From assembly GCA_945643635.1 (NCBI GenBank), contig CALZFC010000020.1, forward strand, positions 3,342,501-3,406,500: a DNA stretch of 64,000 nucleotides, read 5' to 3'. A model generated the notes under the pieces. That model had not been told where the DNA came from. It did not search any database and saw only the letters and a list, made by a program, of their open reading frames with translations. A program made the position numbers and the translations under genes. Positions 1-12,723 of this stretch are shown here, piece after piece. This DNA comes from Allodiplogaster sudhausi (Eukaryota > Nematoda > Chromadorea > Rhabditida > Diplogasteridae). Each line of letters begins with the position of its first letter. The stretch's first letter is position 1.

Positions 1-326
1 CCGGAGAGGACTCGGAAGATGGCACACATTGCACAGGTTGGAAACGGAAGGGAAGGCAAGGAAGACACTTGAGATCGACTGGGAGGGTACTCTGGGTTGT
101 TGTTGTAAGAGAGAGGGAGAAGTAGTAACGAGGCATTGGAGAAGAAGCGTACATTCATTTCCTCTTGTAACAAGTTGTAGCAGTCGCATAAGATTATGAA
201 GACTAGGGAAAAATTTAGGAAGAAAAATTTTAATTAACATATTTTTGTAACGTTTTTAATAAGCATTATGACAATTAACAGTTAGATTTTTATCTGAAAT
301 ATGCATGTAATTGATTAGTTTCTCAG
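1..326. other. Window edge, probably upstream intron of the STAT gene
   Basis: AT-rich sequence with no exon I can defend. The STAT coiled-coil exons begin only near 327, so the N-terminal interaction domain and first exons of that gene must lie outside the window. Confidence 0.4.
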
Positions 327-3300
327 GTCAACGAAACACGCCTTGGGATGCAGAGTCGAGCACACCACCTTTATTCGGCACTGCATGTTAGTCTCACATT
401 ATCATCTCTGACCGACAGTCTCTCTCTCTCTCTTTCCCTCTTTCTTTGTATCCCCCTCACCCTATACTTCCCTTGTTATTCTTGCTGGTAGCTGAAAAAA
501 ACTTGCCTCAGGAGAAGCGAAGCCAGCTGGTGAAACTGCTGGGAGACGGTCTTCAGTACGTGGCTCTCCTCCAGAACAACCTCATTCTCGACCGCCTTTT
601 CGAGTGGAAGAATCGACAGAAACTCGCGCAGATCGGCATGCCCTTCGACAGCAAGGATTCTGCTCTCGACGAGTTGCAATGCGAGTCAGTTGTTGTAATG
701 TTATTTCGTATTTGTCATTGCAGTGCTGTACTTATGGCACCATATTTTGTTGTAGAAAGTATTGATTATCAGTTCTTTGAATTCTGCAGTTATTAGTTGT
801 ACTTTCCTTCCACCGAGACGATAATTAGTCATGCCAAGTCGCAGACTGAAGCACATGACTTTGAAATTAGTGTTGCTGGCAAGTTGATGTCAATTTCAGC
901 TGCTCTTTTAGTTCCCTCTGGAAAAAGTAATTATAAGATGCCTGAAATGGAAAGATGGCTAAAGGTCGTCCCAAAAAAGGAAGAAAAGTAGAGTTAGTTG
1001 TGTCGAGGAGAGTTCTTTGATTTTGAAGAATAGCTAAAAGAGTTGGATGTGCAGCTTCGAGTTGCTGGCGGAGCAGAACTGGCAACTGCGCACGTTCGCA
1101 TCGTGGCAGACCGATCTGCTGAGGAGAGGCCCGCAAGTCAACGATAACGGAGCACAGGCACATCTCGCTAATCTCAGCAAACTGGTTGGTCTTCTCTCTC
1201 TCACTCTCTCTCTCTCTCTCTCTCTCTGTCCTCTCTCTCTCTCTCTCTGTCTTCTCTCTCTCTCTCTTTCTCTCTCTCTCTCCTCTCTCCTTCACACTGT
1301 CCAGGTGGAACAACTGACGAAGCTCCTCTGCATGCTCGTCTCCCAGTCCTTCATCGTTTCCGTCCAGCCTGAACCTGTTCTCAAGACGCAGCACAAGTTC
1401 ATTACAGAGGTACGGAATGATTTTTTTATTTTGTTTCGTGGGCTCTCGCAAAGATTTAAGATGATCGTGTAACTTGTAGTACTGCCTTATTACTAGTAGA
1501 TTGGGAGATTGACAAAATACTATGGTCGGATCATGTACCGCTTTGTGCTCCGAAAGTTTGGGGAAATTAACAGCTTGGAGCATACCGTACTTCTCAACTT
1601 ATTTCGCTTTCATGTTTTTACGAAGCCTAGGAATTCGCCTTTATTCCCTTATCTTTGACCTGCGTTTCAATTTGTAGCAGGAGGTAGCAAGTTCTATGAA
1701 ATACGAAAATAATTGTAGTAGTTGATAGGAAAATTTACATGTGTTTGTTATTCTGAGCGTGATCTTTGTTTTAGTGTAAGTATCATTTTCGAAAATAAAA
1801 AAAATAGATGTAATGTCAATATTATATGCCAGGCTACGCACTAATATATAATATATTTGAAGGCTCGTTTGCTCATCGGCGACAAGCTCGGCATCCGTCA
1901 ACATCTCGTGCACACCAATGTGACTGTTCGAATCATAGCAGAGGAGGAGGCTCGTCTGCTCTCCATCGGACAACTCGCTTACTCGGATGTGTTCGTCACT
2001 TCCCTTGTTCACTCATTCGTAGGCTTCTGTTCATTTGTTCAATTTGATTTACTTACCTTCGTCCAGGTATCTCCATCCCCTTCTCTATATGGAGTTAAAG
2101 TCACTGTCAAAGGCCCTACAAAACGGGTTTTGTTGAGGAATTTTGTGCTCGGAAAACAAGTAATATAAAAAATCGGATTTTTTGCTACAATTTGCACCAA
2201 AAGCTGATTGTGATTGGTCCAAAAAACAGTGTGTGCTCTGTTCATTTAGGTCCAAAAACAGTGTGTGTGCTCCGTTTTGGAATTGGCTTCTTTTTAACCA
2301 TGGTCCTTTACTCCATTGTAGAATTCGGTTTCTGATTTATGATTTCTTTAGCGAGTAACTTGTTGTATACATAATATATTTAATGTCGAGAAAAGCAATG
2401 TTCTCTTCTTCAGGAAGACGGTGGGAACGATCAGCAACGAGGACGAGAAGATGACGATGGACGAGCGTGGACACATGCTCTGCAAGTTTAACAACTCGGT
2501 GTGTTCTCTATTTCACTCTGGATACATAAATGTATAATATCTTCCATTGTGTTCTGTAAAGTAATCGACAGTTCCTTCTTTTAATATTTGGCACTGTCAT
2601 GTTGTAATGCCATTAGTTGTTCACTGTTCTTTATTTTTTTATTATAGAGATTCCGGTTTTGTTTGTTCATTAAAATGGCTAAAAATGTTAAGAAGCTAAC
2701 CCGCATCGCGCACCGCAAGCCGCCTCCCAAGGCCGAGCTGAAGATGGCCTCTCCCTCTCCAATGGGCGCCCCCCAGGCAGCCACCGATCAGAAGTACGCA
2801 CTCCTCTACAACATCTCCTCCTTCCAACTCGGCAATCTTGGCAAGGTGTGCGGGCATAGATATGTCTACTTATTAGATTATCAATTTTAAATATACATTT
2901 TAAAAAAGCTAACGAATAATTGTGCAGTTCGACGTCTGGACCCTGTCGCTCCCTCTGATGGTCACTGTGCATGGCTCTCAAGACTGCGATGCGCAAGGGG
3001 CTATTCTCTGGCAACGTTCCTTCTCATCAGTTGTTAGTTATAGGAATCTTCCATCCCTTGCTGAACACAGTCAAGAATACAGTAGAACAATTTACAACAT
3101 TGGGTGTGGCTCTCATTTTTAGCAAGATTGTAAGAATGTAAGAACTATTACCACTGATCGCATACATTATTAAGCTGATCAGTTGACATTCTTAGAAACG
3201 TCAGTATTCATTCCAGAATCGTTGCATCAGCGGGCCGGATATGGTGGCGGCTTCTTGGCCCGAACTGGCCCAAGTCCTCCGCCACAAGTTCTCGCTTTTC

Positions 3301-4917
3301 ACGGGAGCCCGCCGAGCTCTCTCCGACTCGGATCTGGCGTATCTCTACGAGAAGCTGTACATCCCTGGCACGCAGGACAGCAAGCCGATCACATTCCACC
3401 AGTTCGCCAAGGTATGATTCGATTGCAAGAAACAGAGACACTATTGCTAGATGAGTAGAGTCCAGATGAAAATACGAGAGCAGTTGACATTGATATGAGG
3501 GAAAAGGGTTAAAAGGGGGCTATTCATATTATCCAGAAGAAATATATATATCCCTGCCAGAAGCTCTACGTTGCCTAGTTCAGCAGGATCTCAGAGACGA
3601 TGTCGGCTTCACATTCTGGGAGTGGTTCTTCTCCGTCATGCAGCTCATCAAGCAGAAGCTACTCAAGTTCTGGGATGAAGGTTGGGATGAATTTGATCGT
3701 GGATTAACGATTCTTATCGTTTTTGAATAACAATGAACATTTATAAGCAATAACAATATGAATGAAAGTTAGAAAGATTGTGATGTTCGGGTAACAATTA
3801 AAGATTAATGTGTTACTTTTACTGAAATTAGAAGCGAGATGCGCTGGCAACGTAAAGGAATCCGTTACGCTAAGCGAAGCGTACTCTCGTGTCTCCAATT
3901 CATGGCTGGCAACTGACACTTTTACAGGATGGCTTCAAGGCTTCGTGAGCAAGCAGGGAGCCTCGCAGCAGCTTCTCCAGATGCCCCACGCGTCCTTCCT
4001 TCTTCGATTCTCGGACACTCAGACAGGCGCTGTTTCCATCGGATTCGCACACGAAGAGGACGGCAAGAAAAGTAGGGTTTTATTTATTACATTTAGGGCA
4101 AGAAAATAGGGTTTCATATCGGAAAAACCGTGTAATATTTACGAGGAAACTGTGTCATAAGGGTCGCAAGGATGAAATAGTTTCTTTTAGTTCCCTTCCA
4201 CTTGGCGCCATTCACAATTCGAGATCTTGACCAACTCTCGCTCGCTCAGAGAATTGCCTCGTGCCCACAGCTCAAGGAGATTCGGTTAGCATATTACTAT
4301 TTAATATAATTGTACTATTTAATAACATTATTGAGCTATTTTTATATCTACGAAGTAATAGTAAGAAAATGTTCTTCTCGTGAGGTTGCGAGTGTATAAA
4401 ATGTGCTTTTTTGACCTAGGGTGTATAAGATATCTTAGATATCATGCAAAGATTGAAATACAGTGTTCTCCTCATTCAGCTACCTCTACCCGAGCATCGA
4501 CAAGGAGGAGATGCTCAAGTACTTTGAGGGCGAAGAGAGACACAAGACGGAGGCGGAGTCGCCGACGGGGTACATCCAATCGGAGATTGTCATGGTCGCC
4601 AAGACGGCCGGGTCAGTTGCATACTTCTCTATTTTTGGTTAATAATTAAGGCACTAAAAATAAATATAAAAAAATCTTGATAAAATATATTAAGCAAGTG
4701 AAGGTCATGTTGTATTTCAAAGATCTCTTTCCATCTCATACTGGTTCTTACTTTTAAGAAAAAGAAAGCTCTAAAATCTCGGGTTCTTTAGAAAGATGAG
4801 CTCGGCTTCCTTTGGCGACTCGCCCTCACCACTCTCGGTTCAATCAAAGTTGGACTGGTCGCCAGGCGAGGTGCAAGGAGGCATGAACAACAACAGCATG
4901 GACATGTTAGTTGGAGA

Positions 4918-4955
<38 letters not shown>

Positions 4956-5288
4956 TTCTCTCTCTTCTACTCATGCACTCTCTTCGCTCTTACTTTTTTA
5001 TATTTTTTTTCGCTCCTCTGGCGTACCCGTGCTGTATCACCCCTTATCCTTCACTATTCTAGCTTTTAAAATATTGTATTTTTTCGATCATTCGTTGCCC
5101 TTTTCAGTGGCGATGAAATAGTCTCGATGCTGTCTCAATCGGGCCTCGAGGGAAACGGCGGAGGCGGGGACGTTTCTTCTCTCCTCGGTCCTTCCTTCCA
5201 CCCCCAACTGCCCTCTCAACCACTCCAACACATCGACCTGACCTTCGTTGATCAGCTCGGCCAGCAACAGTACTTCCGTCATGAATGA
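327..5288 (+). CDS. STAT family transcription factor (5' end missing)
   Basis: Signal transducer and activator of transcription: cytoplasmic until tyrosine-phosphorylated, then dimerises through its SH2 domain and binds DNA. Fifteen exons join in phase: about 327-386, 512-684, 1055-1184, 1305-1409, 1863-1990, 2414-2498, 2693-2845, 2928-3029, 3217-3411, 3584-3680, 3928-4071, 4191-4284, 4480-4611, 4792-4905, 5108-5288. The coiled coil ends in EWKNRQKLAQIGMPF, close to the STAT5/6 type. The DNA-binding domain carries RLLIGDKL and FDVWTLSLPLMVTVHGSQD. The linker has FTFWEWFFSVM. The SH2 domain has FLLRFSDTQTGAVSIGF with the phosphotyrosine-binding Arg, followed by YLYPSI and a likely activating tyrosine in TGYIQSEIVMVA. 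The tail is short and acidic/hydrophobic, ending YFRHE. No breaks are seen. The first exon listed is the least certain. Confidence 0.9.
1194..1292 (+). repeat. CT-rich microsatellite in a STAT intron
   Basis: (CT)n interrupted by GT and TT, lying between the donor at 1185 and the acceptor at 1304. The pyrimidine strand is the sense strand. A second such tract lies at about 4918-4972 in the last STAT intron. Confidence 0.9.
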
Positions 5289-6339
5289 TTTCAAAGGCTT
5301 TTACATATTTTGATATCTTAAATCAAAGTGGATACAATGTAAATATGCACTAGATTCCCCAAGTTCCTTCACAAAATCCGACCTCATATACTGAAGTTTG
5401 CCTAAATGTAATTATTATGCATTGTTCTGTTTAGTTAGTCTTTTAAAAGATAACATTTTAATATGTATATTTTAATCTCCTGATTTAATTCCACTATGGT
5501 AATTGTTCAAGATGCCTCCTCTCTTCTACTTGATAACAGAGATAATGCAGAGTTCCAGAGGAGAAAGCGTAGTTGTTGCCCTAGAAGTTTTAGTCTGCAG
5601 CATATCCTTTGCAGTAGAGAAGATTACGATGACTTTTTCATATCTTGTTTCATTACACGTCTTCGTAAATTCGACTAATGCTTTTTTTGTTCTGTCGTAT
5701 TCTTAGAGATCTCTCGTAGTTCAAAGTTTTAGCAAAGTGTGTTTTATTCTCTTTTCTGTGCAATCTCACTCCTTTTCTCCGCTGGCCATGATCTATTTAA
5801 TCTAGTCACTCTGCCTAATTTTGTCATCCTTTGTTTCTTTTTGTCAATCTTGTTTCATTTTCTATGAGCAACAAATAAACATTTCCTTCTTTGATTTCTT
5901 CTAACAATAAGATGTTCTAGAAATCCCGGTCCAGATCGGGATAGTCCAACGAGTGTTTGAAAAGGAGGAGACCTTGTTAGTACAGCGAGAACGTGTATGT
6001 GTGAGAATTAGAGCGAGAGAGGGAGCTAAAAAGGAGAGGGAATGAGAAATCAACACATACTATTCCTATCGAATAGGCTAATGCCATTGGCAAAAAGGGC
6101 ATCTTGATATTCATTTTCAAAGTTAAGCGACTAGAGTTGCAGCCAAATGAGTATAAATTTTTGAGCATAATCAAACTGTTCCACGTGCAATTTCTCAAGT
6201 CTGCTTTCGCATTCCCGCTTGCTCCGCTCATTCCCCCTTCCATTCCTCTTCGCCGACGGTCGACTCTTCGTTCGTCTGCTTCTTCGGTCTTCGTTTCAAC
6301 TCTCTTTTCTCCCCTCGCTCTTTCGTTCTCTCTCTCTTC
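5289..6339 (+). other. STAT 3' region and intergenic sequence
   Basis: No supported gene. AATAAA at 5874-5879 is a possible polyadenylation signal for STAT. Reading frames at 5496-5706 show no family resemblance. The last 100 bases are CT-rich and hold the leader repeat listed separately. Confidence 0.5.
6249..6283 (+). repeat. Leader repeat, copy A (upstream of the small gene at 6340)
   Basis: Core CGCCGACGGTCGACTC followed by TTCGTTCGTCTGCTTCT, in a CT-rich leader ending 56 bases before the ATG at 6340. Related copies lie at 34961-35005 and 62266-62300, so this is a duplicated 5' leader or promoter-proximal block. Confidence 0.6.
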
Positions 6340-6878
6340 ATGGCGGACAACGAGCCCGTGCCCAAGAGTGCCATCAGCACCGGCAAGAAGGTGCACATTT
6401 CTACTCCAAAATAACGAGCAATAGAAATAGGCGTCATATAAAATAATACTACATATGCAATGTTGTTACTTGTTAATATAGAAGTTACGCTCACAAGTTT
6501 TAGTGACAAACCCTTTTCCAGAATTAACTGGGAATCTGTTTAGGCCGAATCCGCTACGCAGTTCCAGGGCGTCGATGGTGCGAAGGACCGCGAGAAGCGT
6601 CCGGAGGACCAGTTTAAGCACCTCCCCTTCAAGGTTAAGTTGTAAAAAAGTATTCTACACCACATATCTACTGTGTACATAACGTATACGTTCATATACA
6701 GATGTAATTTTTGTTGGAAAAAAACTTCTTATCCTTGATTTCCTCATTTTCGGTGACGCTGCCGCCGCCTTGTCCAGCGGGCGGTCCGGTGATCAAGGAC
6801 GAGGTCGAGCTGCTGCGCGACGGCGTCAAGAATCACCACGGAGACAACATCAAGACGTCGCAGGCAGAGAAGAAGTGA
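6340..6878 (+). CDS. Small hydrophilic protein, unknown function
   Basis: Three candidate exons: 6340-6390 (starts MADNEPVPKSAISTGKK), 6544-6633 (AESATQFQGVDGAKD and a charged stretch ending HLPFK) and about 6778-6878 (GPVIKDEVELLRDG to the stop at 6876-6878). Splice sites look normal, but exon 3 reads sensibly only if one base is carried over from exon 2, which ends in phase 0. Either a small exon is missed or there is a one-base lesion; read strictly in phase the product would stop soon after exon 3 begins. The protein is highly charged, with no signal peptide or membrane segment. A related first exon lies at 62441 (MNENEAVPMSARMS), so a small gene family exists. I do not recognise it. Confidence 0.45.
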
Positions 6879-7195
6879 GCGGCGAACCACGCGTCGCACA
6901 CCCCGAACAGAAACCCCGTGATAAAACAGATCTAAAAAAGGCCATGTCTTGTACGCCTTTTCCACAAGAGCGATGAAAATGAGAAAATTATTTTAAACAA
7001 AAAAACCAGTAGAGGCAATGACGGATGTGCTTCATTATTGTCGATTGTAAGAAGTCAGAGGCTTCCAGGAAATATTTATTATATTAGCATCAAATAACGA
7101 AAATTGCACAGCTGATGATGTATAAATGGAAAAATCAACAATCAATTCTCACAGAACATCGCCAGCCGGGGGAAGCTCGCCTTCGCTGGATTGAA

Positions 7196-7613
7196 CTAGG
7201 GGGACGGGTATCCAAAGAGGTGCAATGAGACCTGGAAATATGTTTTTATCCCATGGAAAATATTAAACAATACTTTCGCTTCTGTAATTATTTAGGGAGA
7301 ACTTGAGATTTAAATTTCGAAGTAATAACTGGCCATAACGTACCATGGTGAAACTTCGTGTAGTGTCGCTGCAGCGAGTGCATCCGTGAAAAGCGGCTGC
7401 TAACTGGGCACAGCTGGCAGATCAAAGTGCCCGCCCCGTTATGATCATGGCGACGGTGCTCTCTGAGCCTTCTAATGGTTCCAACCCATTCAGTGCATCC
7501 CTGCACTGGGCACTCCATCTAAATTATCTTGATTCTTTTAATACCATATCAGGCACGAGTGATCCTGCAGTAAAGTGGAGAAGAAAGTTTAGTTGCGAAC
7601 AAGAGCAAACCTT
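7196..7613 (-). CDS. C2H2 zinc-finger protein (partial model)
   Basis: The central exon (about 7339-7518) encodes two fingers: CPVQGC with HRRHDH, then CQLC with HSLQRHYTKFHH. It ends at a strong donor, gtacgt. The 3' exon at 7196-7230 joins in phase and adds a short tail ending IPVP. Upstream, an open frame (about 7611-7733, minus strand) ends in a donor of the right phase but has no ATG, so the true start is unknown. Two fingers of C2H2 type suggest nucleic-acid binding. Nothing shows a target. Confidence 0.45.
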
Positions 7614-7739
7614 AACAGCCGTAAAGTCTTGGCGTGGTTCCGCGCCGCTGTTGTCGAGTTGCTTGCCCAAGCCACTCAACTTCGACTTGGACACAACAGT
7701 AAGAACGACCAATCTTGGCGCGTTGAGCCACAAAAGCGC

Positions 7740-8174
7740 AAACGCAGACTCTTTGAGGGGCAGTCTATCTAGGTAGTGAAATCCATATCAATGCAGCTTC
7801 GCTTAAAAAACAATGTTGTACTATGTTTTGCTTTTGATCAATTTTACGATACAGACAATAGGATAGTAGAATTTCGTATGGCTTTATTCCGCGGAAGTCA
7901 GCTTTTCTCATTATTTTTTTTTATATTCACCTATTTTTTACTGTTTCACTGCCCAACAAAAAAAGTCTGCTAATTATTGCTTATTTTAATGATTTCCTAA
8001 ATTTTACTTTTATGATTTTTTTCCATAAAATTTTTCCTCTTACCGTTCGAACATAAAACATTTCTCAAGACTGCTTTATCCAAGTGCTAGAAAGAGAGGG
8101 CAGTGTGAGGAACGGCAAGGGGATGCTGGAGTGACGAGGGAGGGGAGGGGTTCTTGGAGGCAGCGGAGAGGGGT
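7740..8174. other. AT-rich intergenic sequence
   Basis: No gene seen. Poly-T runs near 7910-7940. The sequence abuts the 3' end of the PP1-type gene at 8175. Confidence 0.5.
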
Positions 8175-9028
8175 CTAGGAAGCGGCGACGCCGGCCTTGG
8201 CGGCCAGTTCGAGACGCCTCGCCTTGCTCTCGGAGCGGTACATCTGGAAGGAGACCACCATCTCCTCGGTCACCTGAAAACACAAAAGAGTAAAGAGAGT
8301 GAATATGAAAAGCAGACCTTCATGACGGCGGCGTCGTTGTTGAACTGGCCGCAGTAGTGGGGCGCGGAGAAGAGCGTCACCATCTTGCGGCCGGCGAAGA
8401 ACTCGTAGCCGTCCTGCACGACTTGGTGTGCGCGGACGACGAAGTCAATGTCGAGGGTTCGGCAGATGGAAGTGACGACGTCGGCCCCGAAGACGTAGCT
8501 GACCCCGCGGGTGTTCGCCGTCCAACCACTCGCCCACTGGTCCGGGTCCGCCCAGAGGATGTCGATGCCCATCGAGGGATTCGGCGGGTCCTAGAGAGAG
8601 AAAAGTGAGTGAGGAAGAGGCAGAGAAACGGAAGAGACCTGCGGGCGTGTCAGGTTGCGCAGCTGGTCGAGCGAGTTCATCTGGGGAGACAGGCCGCCGT
8701 GCATGCAGAGGATGCGTCCCCCGATCAGCCCGACCAGCGGCATCCAGTTGAAGGTCTCCTGTGAGAAGATTATTATCTCGTGGAATTTGTTTTGTCTTCC
8801 TTCATACGATTCAGATGAGAGTAACCTGGAAGCAGTTCCAGACGCGCGCATTCTTGAAGCGGCGGGTGACTTCCTCGTAGAAGCCGTAGACGCGGTTGAT
8901 GGCCGGACACTCGTGGTTGCCGCGCAGCATGAAGAAGTTCTCGGGGTACCTGCAAATTGATGCAGAATAAAGGGGGGGGGAAGGGTGGAGGGGAGAAATG
9001 TATTCTGAAGAGAGGGCACGAGTGCGAT

Positions 9029-9063
<35 letters not shown>

Positions 9064-12000
9064 GAGGACAGCTGACTTGATTTTGTAGCAGAACATGAGA
9101 CAGATGGTCTCGATGTTCTGGCGGCCGCGGTCCACATAGTCACCGAGGAAGAGGTAGTTCTGCTCGGGAGGAAAGCCATTCTTGTCGAAGAGGCGGAGGA
9201 GGTCCGAGAACTGCAAAAAAGAATCTTCTCGATTATTCATTATTCTTTTTTTTAATTTATACAAAAAGATCTTTATAGACTATGCCAGGACACCCTTATT
9301 AATTTTATTATTCAAATTTTGAAGAGAATCAAAGTTCAAAGTTTATTCCACAATCAGGGACTGGGCCCGGTGGGTGAAGGAAAGATGAAAGGCATCGGGT
9401 TTCATGACTGCGGTTCGCATCCAAGTGGTGGACAGGTTGCGGTCGAATTCGTCACGCCATCGTTCTCGGGGGCGTCCAGCATGTCTTTTCCATTTCCACG
9501 GTCTCCACTCCACGGCTCGTCTTGTCCAGCGTCCTCCATCCATTTTTGCAATCAGACTGGCCCATTTCCACTTCCTCTCCATGGCTCGTACTCGGATATC
9601 GGGAATAGGAATTTTGTCGAAGAGCCAGTCATTCGTCCGATGTTCGAGGAGAGTGACTCCGGCCATTTTTCTCATCATTTTCCTCTGGCACACAATGAGG
9701 CGGCGGCGATCTTGTAGACGAAGTGCCCACGTTTCCGCACCAGCGCAGGCTCGATGCTAGTTTGGTAAACGCGGCATTTGAGGGCAACGTCAACTCTCCT
9801 GTTTGTGAGGAAGTCGTAGAAGCGATTGAAAGCTGCCCAACCTGCGCGCACTCTCCTGTTTAACTCGAGGGCCGGATTGGATTTAAATGTTACCAGTTGT
9901 CCAAGGTAGACAAAGGTGTCCACGTAGTCGATGGTTTGACCTGAAACAAAGAGAGGTTTGCGGCTTCGATTGGTCATAGCCTGGGTCTTCGAGGTGTTAA
10001 TGGAAAGGCCGACGGCTTCACTTGCGGCTGACAGCTCACTGAGCATCGCCGCTGCTTCCTTCGCGGAATGGGAAAACAGGACAATGTCGTCAGCATAACG
10101 GAGGTAGTGCATTTGAATGCCATCTATGTTTATGCCGCGATCAGACCAGTCTAGGTTTCGGAACACTTCTTCCACGACAGCAGAGAAAAGGGAGGGACTG
10201 ATGTTATCACCTTGTCGAACTCCTCGCTGCACGTTGATTGGCACAGTTTGGCCTCGAAGGCGTACCCGAATTTCAGCTGAATCGTAGATATTCTGAAGGA
10301 TGGATATGATCATCGGGTGTACGCCTTGGCGATGGAGGGCGGGCCAAAGGGCATCGAATCGAACGCTGTCGAAGGCCTTCCGGAAGTCAACGAATATGAG
10401 ATAGAGTGGAAATTCATACTCGGTTGCCTTCTGCAGCATTTCGACGACTACATGGATATGGTCAGTAGTGCAGTACTTCTTGCGGAATCCGGCTTGCTCG
10501 ACTGGTTGATTGAATTGCAGTGTCTCTTCCATCCGCGCACCAAGAATTGAAGAGAATACTTTGTACACGCAGGAGAGTAGGGCAATTGGACGGTAGTTGG
10601 CAATGTCGAGCGGGTCACCTTTCTTGAAAATCAACGATAGCACCGAGTCGGCAAAGGAGTCAGGCACACGTCCCTCATCCAGACAGCGATTGAAGAGGAC
10701 GGCAAGATGAGGAGACAGGATGTTAACTCCAGCGTGAAGCATCTCAACCGTGATTCTGTCTGGACCAGGGGAGCGCCCTTGCCGCATCCGATTTACTGCC
10801 TTTTGGACTTCGCAAGGTAAAATCGGTGGAAGAGCCTCGGTCGTGATGTAGATCTGCTGCCGAGGTGGAATTGGAACAGCAAACAGACCATTATAGAACC
10901 GCTGCACGATGTCGGCAACTTCACTGCGGTTGCTGACGACGCGTCCATTAGGAGATTTCAATTGGCAGAGTTGAGTAAGTGACACCTCAGATTGCTGCAG
11001 GGCTTTTCTTAATCCTCGGCCTTTTCGGACAGCTCTTTCAACAGCGTAGAGATTACGTCGACGAATGTCATCCTTCAAAGATACTCGGAGCGCTTTGCAG
11101 CAGACCGAGAGTTCGACTCGGGATGCACGCGTGACACGGGCTGTAAGTAGTTGATGTCTCCGCTGGAAGAGCTGTTGTGTCCGATTTGACAGTGATGGCT
11201 TCTGTTCTGGTTCGTTCGCAATCTTAGCGGCGAGGGATATAATGTTGGTGACGTTGGGATACTGTGTCATATCCACTCCTGCTGAGAGATGTGTGAGCGC
11301 AACGTCGAACAAAGGCCTGTTGATTCGACCGCGTGGCTGAGACGCCCTGTGTCTACGAGTTGGACGAAGTGGAATGCGGACACGGGCCATCAGCATGCGG
11401 TGATCACTGTCAAAGCGCAAAGAGCCAACGACCGAGACGTCAAGGAAAATGGATTGGTCCCGACAGAGCACATAGTCGATAGCGTTGCGCGTAATCATGT
11501 CGGGAGAACGCCATGTCCACTTCCTAGAGTTGCGTTTGTCGAACCGGGTATTCATGATATGAAGCTGATTCTCCTCGCAGAATTCGTTGAGCATCTGGCC
11601 GCGGTCATTGCGTCGGCCAAGGCCATGCCGGCCAACATACATCTCTGCACCCACACGGCTTCCAATCTTGGCGTTGAAGTCCCCCAGGAGAACTACCCGT
11701 CGAACTCCGCCACCCGGAAGCTGAACACGACCATCAGAGTTAACGAGCAGCGTCTGAAGTTTGTCGAGAAAACCCGTGTAAGTGTTATCGCAGTATGCCG
11801 ATGTGGGGGCGTAGCAGACAATGAGGCGTAGTTGGCATCGGTCCAACGTCACATCAAGAAAAGATAGTCGGTCACAGATATGATGAAAATCGCAGTGACC
11901 GGCCCATTTCTTATGAACGTAGAATCCAGTTCCCTTTGAAGAAGCCTCACCATATGTGAAGAGATGGTCTCCTGATGTCTTTAATGTGACAGCCGTGAGG

Positions 12001-12623
12001 CCTGTGCGCCGAACTTCTGAAAGACCGATGACATCAAATGGTACAGAACTGACGGCGTCCTCAAATTCGACGAGTCTGTCGGCCGTTCGGAGCGTTCGGC
12101 AGTTCAGAAAACCGATGCGAAGATCTTGCTGCATCACACGGACGAATACTCTGCCCGGTTGTCCAAGCGACGGGCAGGGATTCCCTTTCTGTCGAGAGCC
12201 GGAGCGAGAGCCGACCAGCCGCGATGAAGTTGAGAATGAGGAATGAGGAATGAGGAATGAGGAATGAGGAATAAAAATGGAATTTAAAATGGCTCTTATT
12301 TGACCTGGCCGTGGATGTCCCCGCAGACGATGACAGGAGGGTCGATTTCGATGAGCGAAGGCTGAGCAACGAAGACCGCCTTGGCGATCTCGCAGATCTT
12401 CATCAAGTCTTCCGGTGAGACCTGAAGAGAGAGTGAGAGATGGAAGAGAAAGAGAGAAGGCGAGAGGATAGCAGAAGAGAGATAGAGGAAGAGGAAGGGG
12501 AAGATGAGGGAGGAGATCTGGGAAGAGACTGACGGAAGTGGTAAGCCGGCCGCCCGGAGCGCCGACGTTCATAAGGCGCAACATCAGGTTGTCGACGAAA
12601 TTGGCCGCTGGCGACGTAGCCAT
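8175..12623 (-). CDS. PP1-type serine/threonine protein phosphatase
   Basis: Metallophosphatase catalytic subunit of the PPP family, close to PP1. Exons in transcription order: 12534-12623, 12305-12421, 9077-9210, 8826-8949, 8639-8758, 8318-8590, 8175-8273, all joining in phase. The start at [12 protein letters not shown] is chosen because a TATAAAAG box lies about 90 bases upstream; an in-frame ATG at 12686 is possible. All metal and catalytic motifs are present: [30 protein letters not shown] and [10 protein letters not shown]. The C-terminus is short (KAGVAAS) and lacks the usual PP1 tail. Intron 2 is swollen to 3.1 kb by a non-LTR retrotransposon in the same orientation. Divergent PP1s of this kind are expanded in nematode sperm; that role is inferred. 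Confidence 0.88.
9320..12275 (-). mobile_element. Non-LTR (LINE) retrotransposon in PP1 intron 2
   Basis: One long frame carries an apurinic-type endonuclease ([35 protein letters not shown]) followed by a reverse transcriptase ([50 protein letters not shown]). The C-terminal part (GAETWAL-type region onward) continues in another frame at about 9343-9760, so there is a frameshift near 9755. The element ends with AATAAA just after its stop, near 9337. The layout fits an RTE-like or Jockey-superfamily element; the clade is not certain. The 5' end is taken at the GAATGAG tandem repeat near 12272. I could not define a target-site duplication. Confidence 0.85.
12233..12272. repeat. GAATGAG tandem repeat at the LINE 5' boundary
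   Basis: About five tandem copies of the heptamer GAATGAG, lying between the LINE body and the GDIHGQ exon of the PP1 gene. Confidence 0.85.
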
Positions 12624-12712
12624 CCTTGCGATGTGCACCGCCTTGAAGAAGGAGTCGACCACGCGAGAGTGAGAGATGAAAGGCAAGTGATGGCCAACAG
12701 AAAATCCAGCCT

Positions 12713-12720
12713 CTTTTATA
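12713..12720 (-). promoter_or_regulatory. TATA box of the PP1-type gene
   Basis: TATAAAAG on the minus strand, about 90 bases upstream of the chosen ATG. The same box occurs upstream of the MSP-domain, secreted Pro/Tyr-rich and signal-peptide PTP-like genes. Confidence 0.6.
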
Positions 12721-12723
12721 CCA

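Noticed and set aside
5496..5706. Overlapping 60-67 codon frames
   Set aside because: No family resemblance, no splice logic, and located in the likely 3' region of STAT.
9675..12686. A single 1003-codon open frame read as one protein
   Set aside because: It joins PP1 exon 1, intron sequence and the LINE frame by chance. PP1 exon 1 has a good donor and the phosphatase exons continue past the element.
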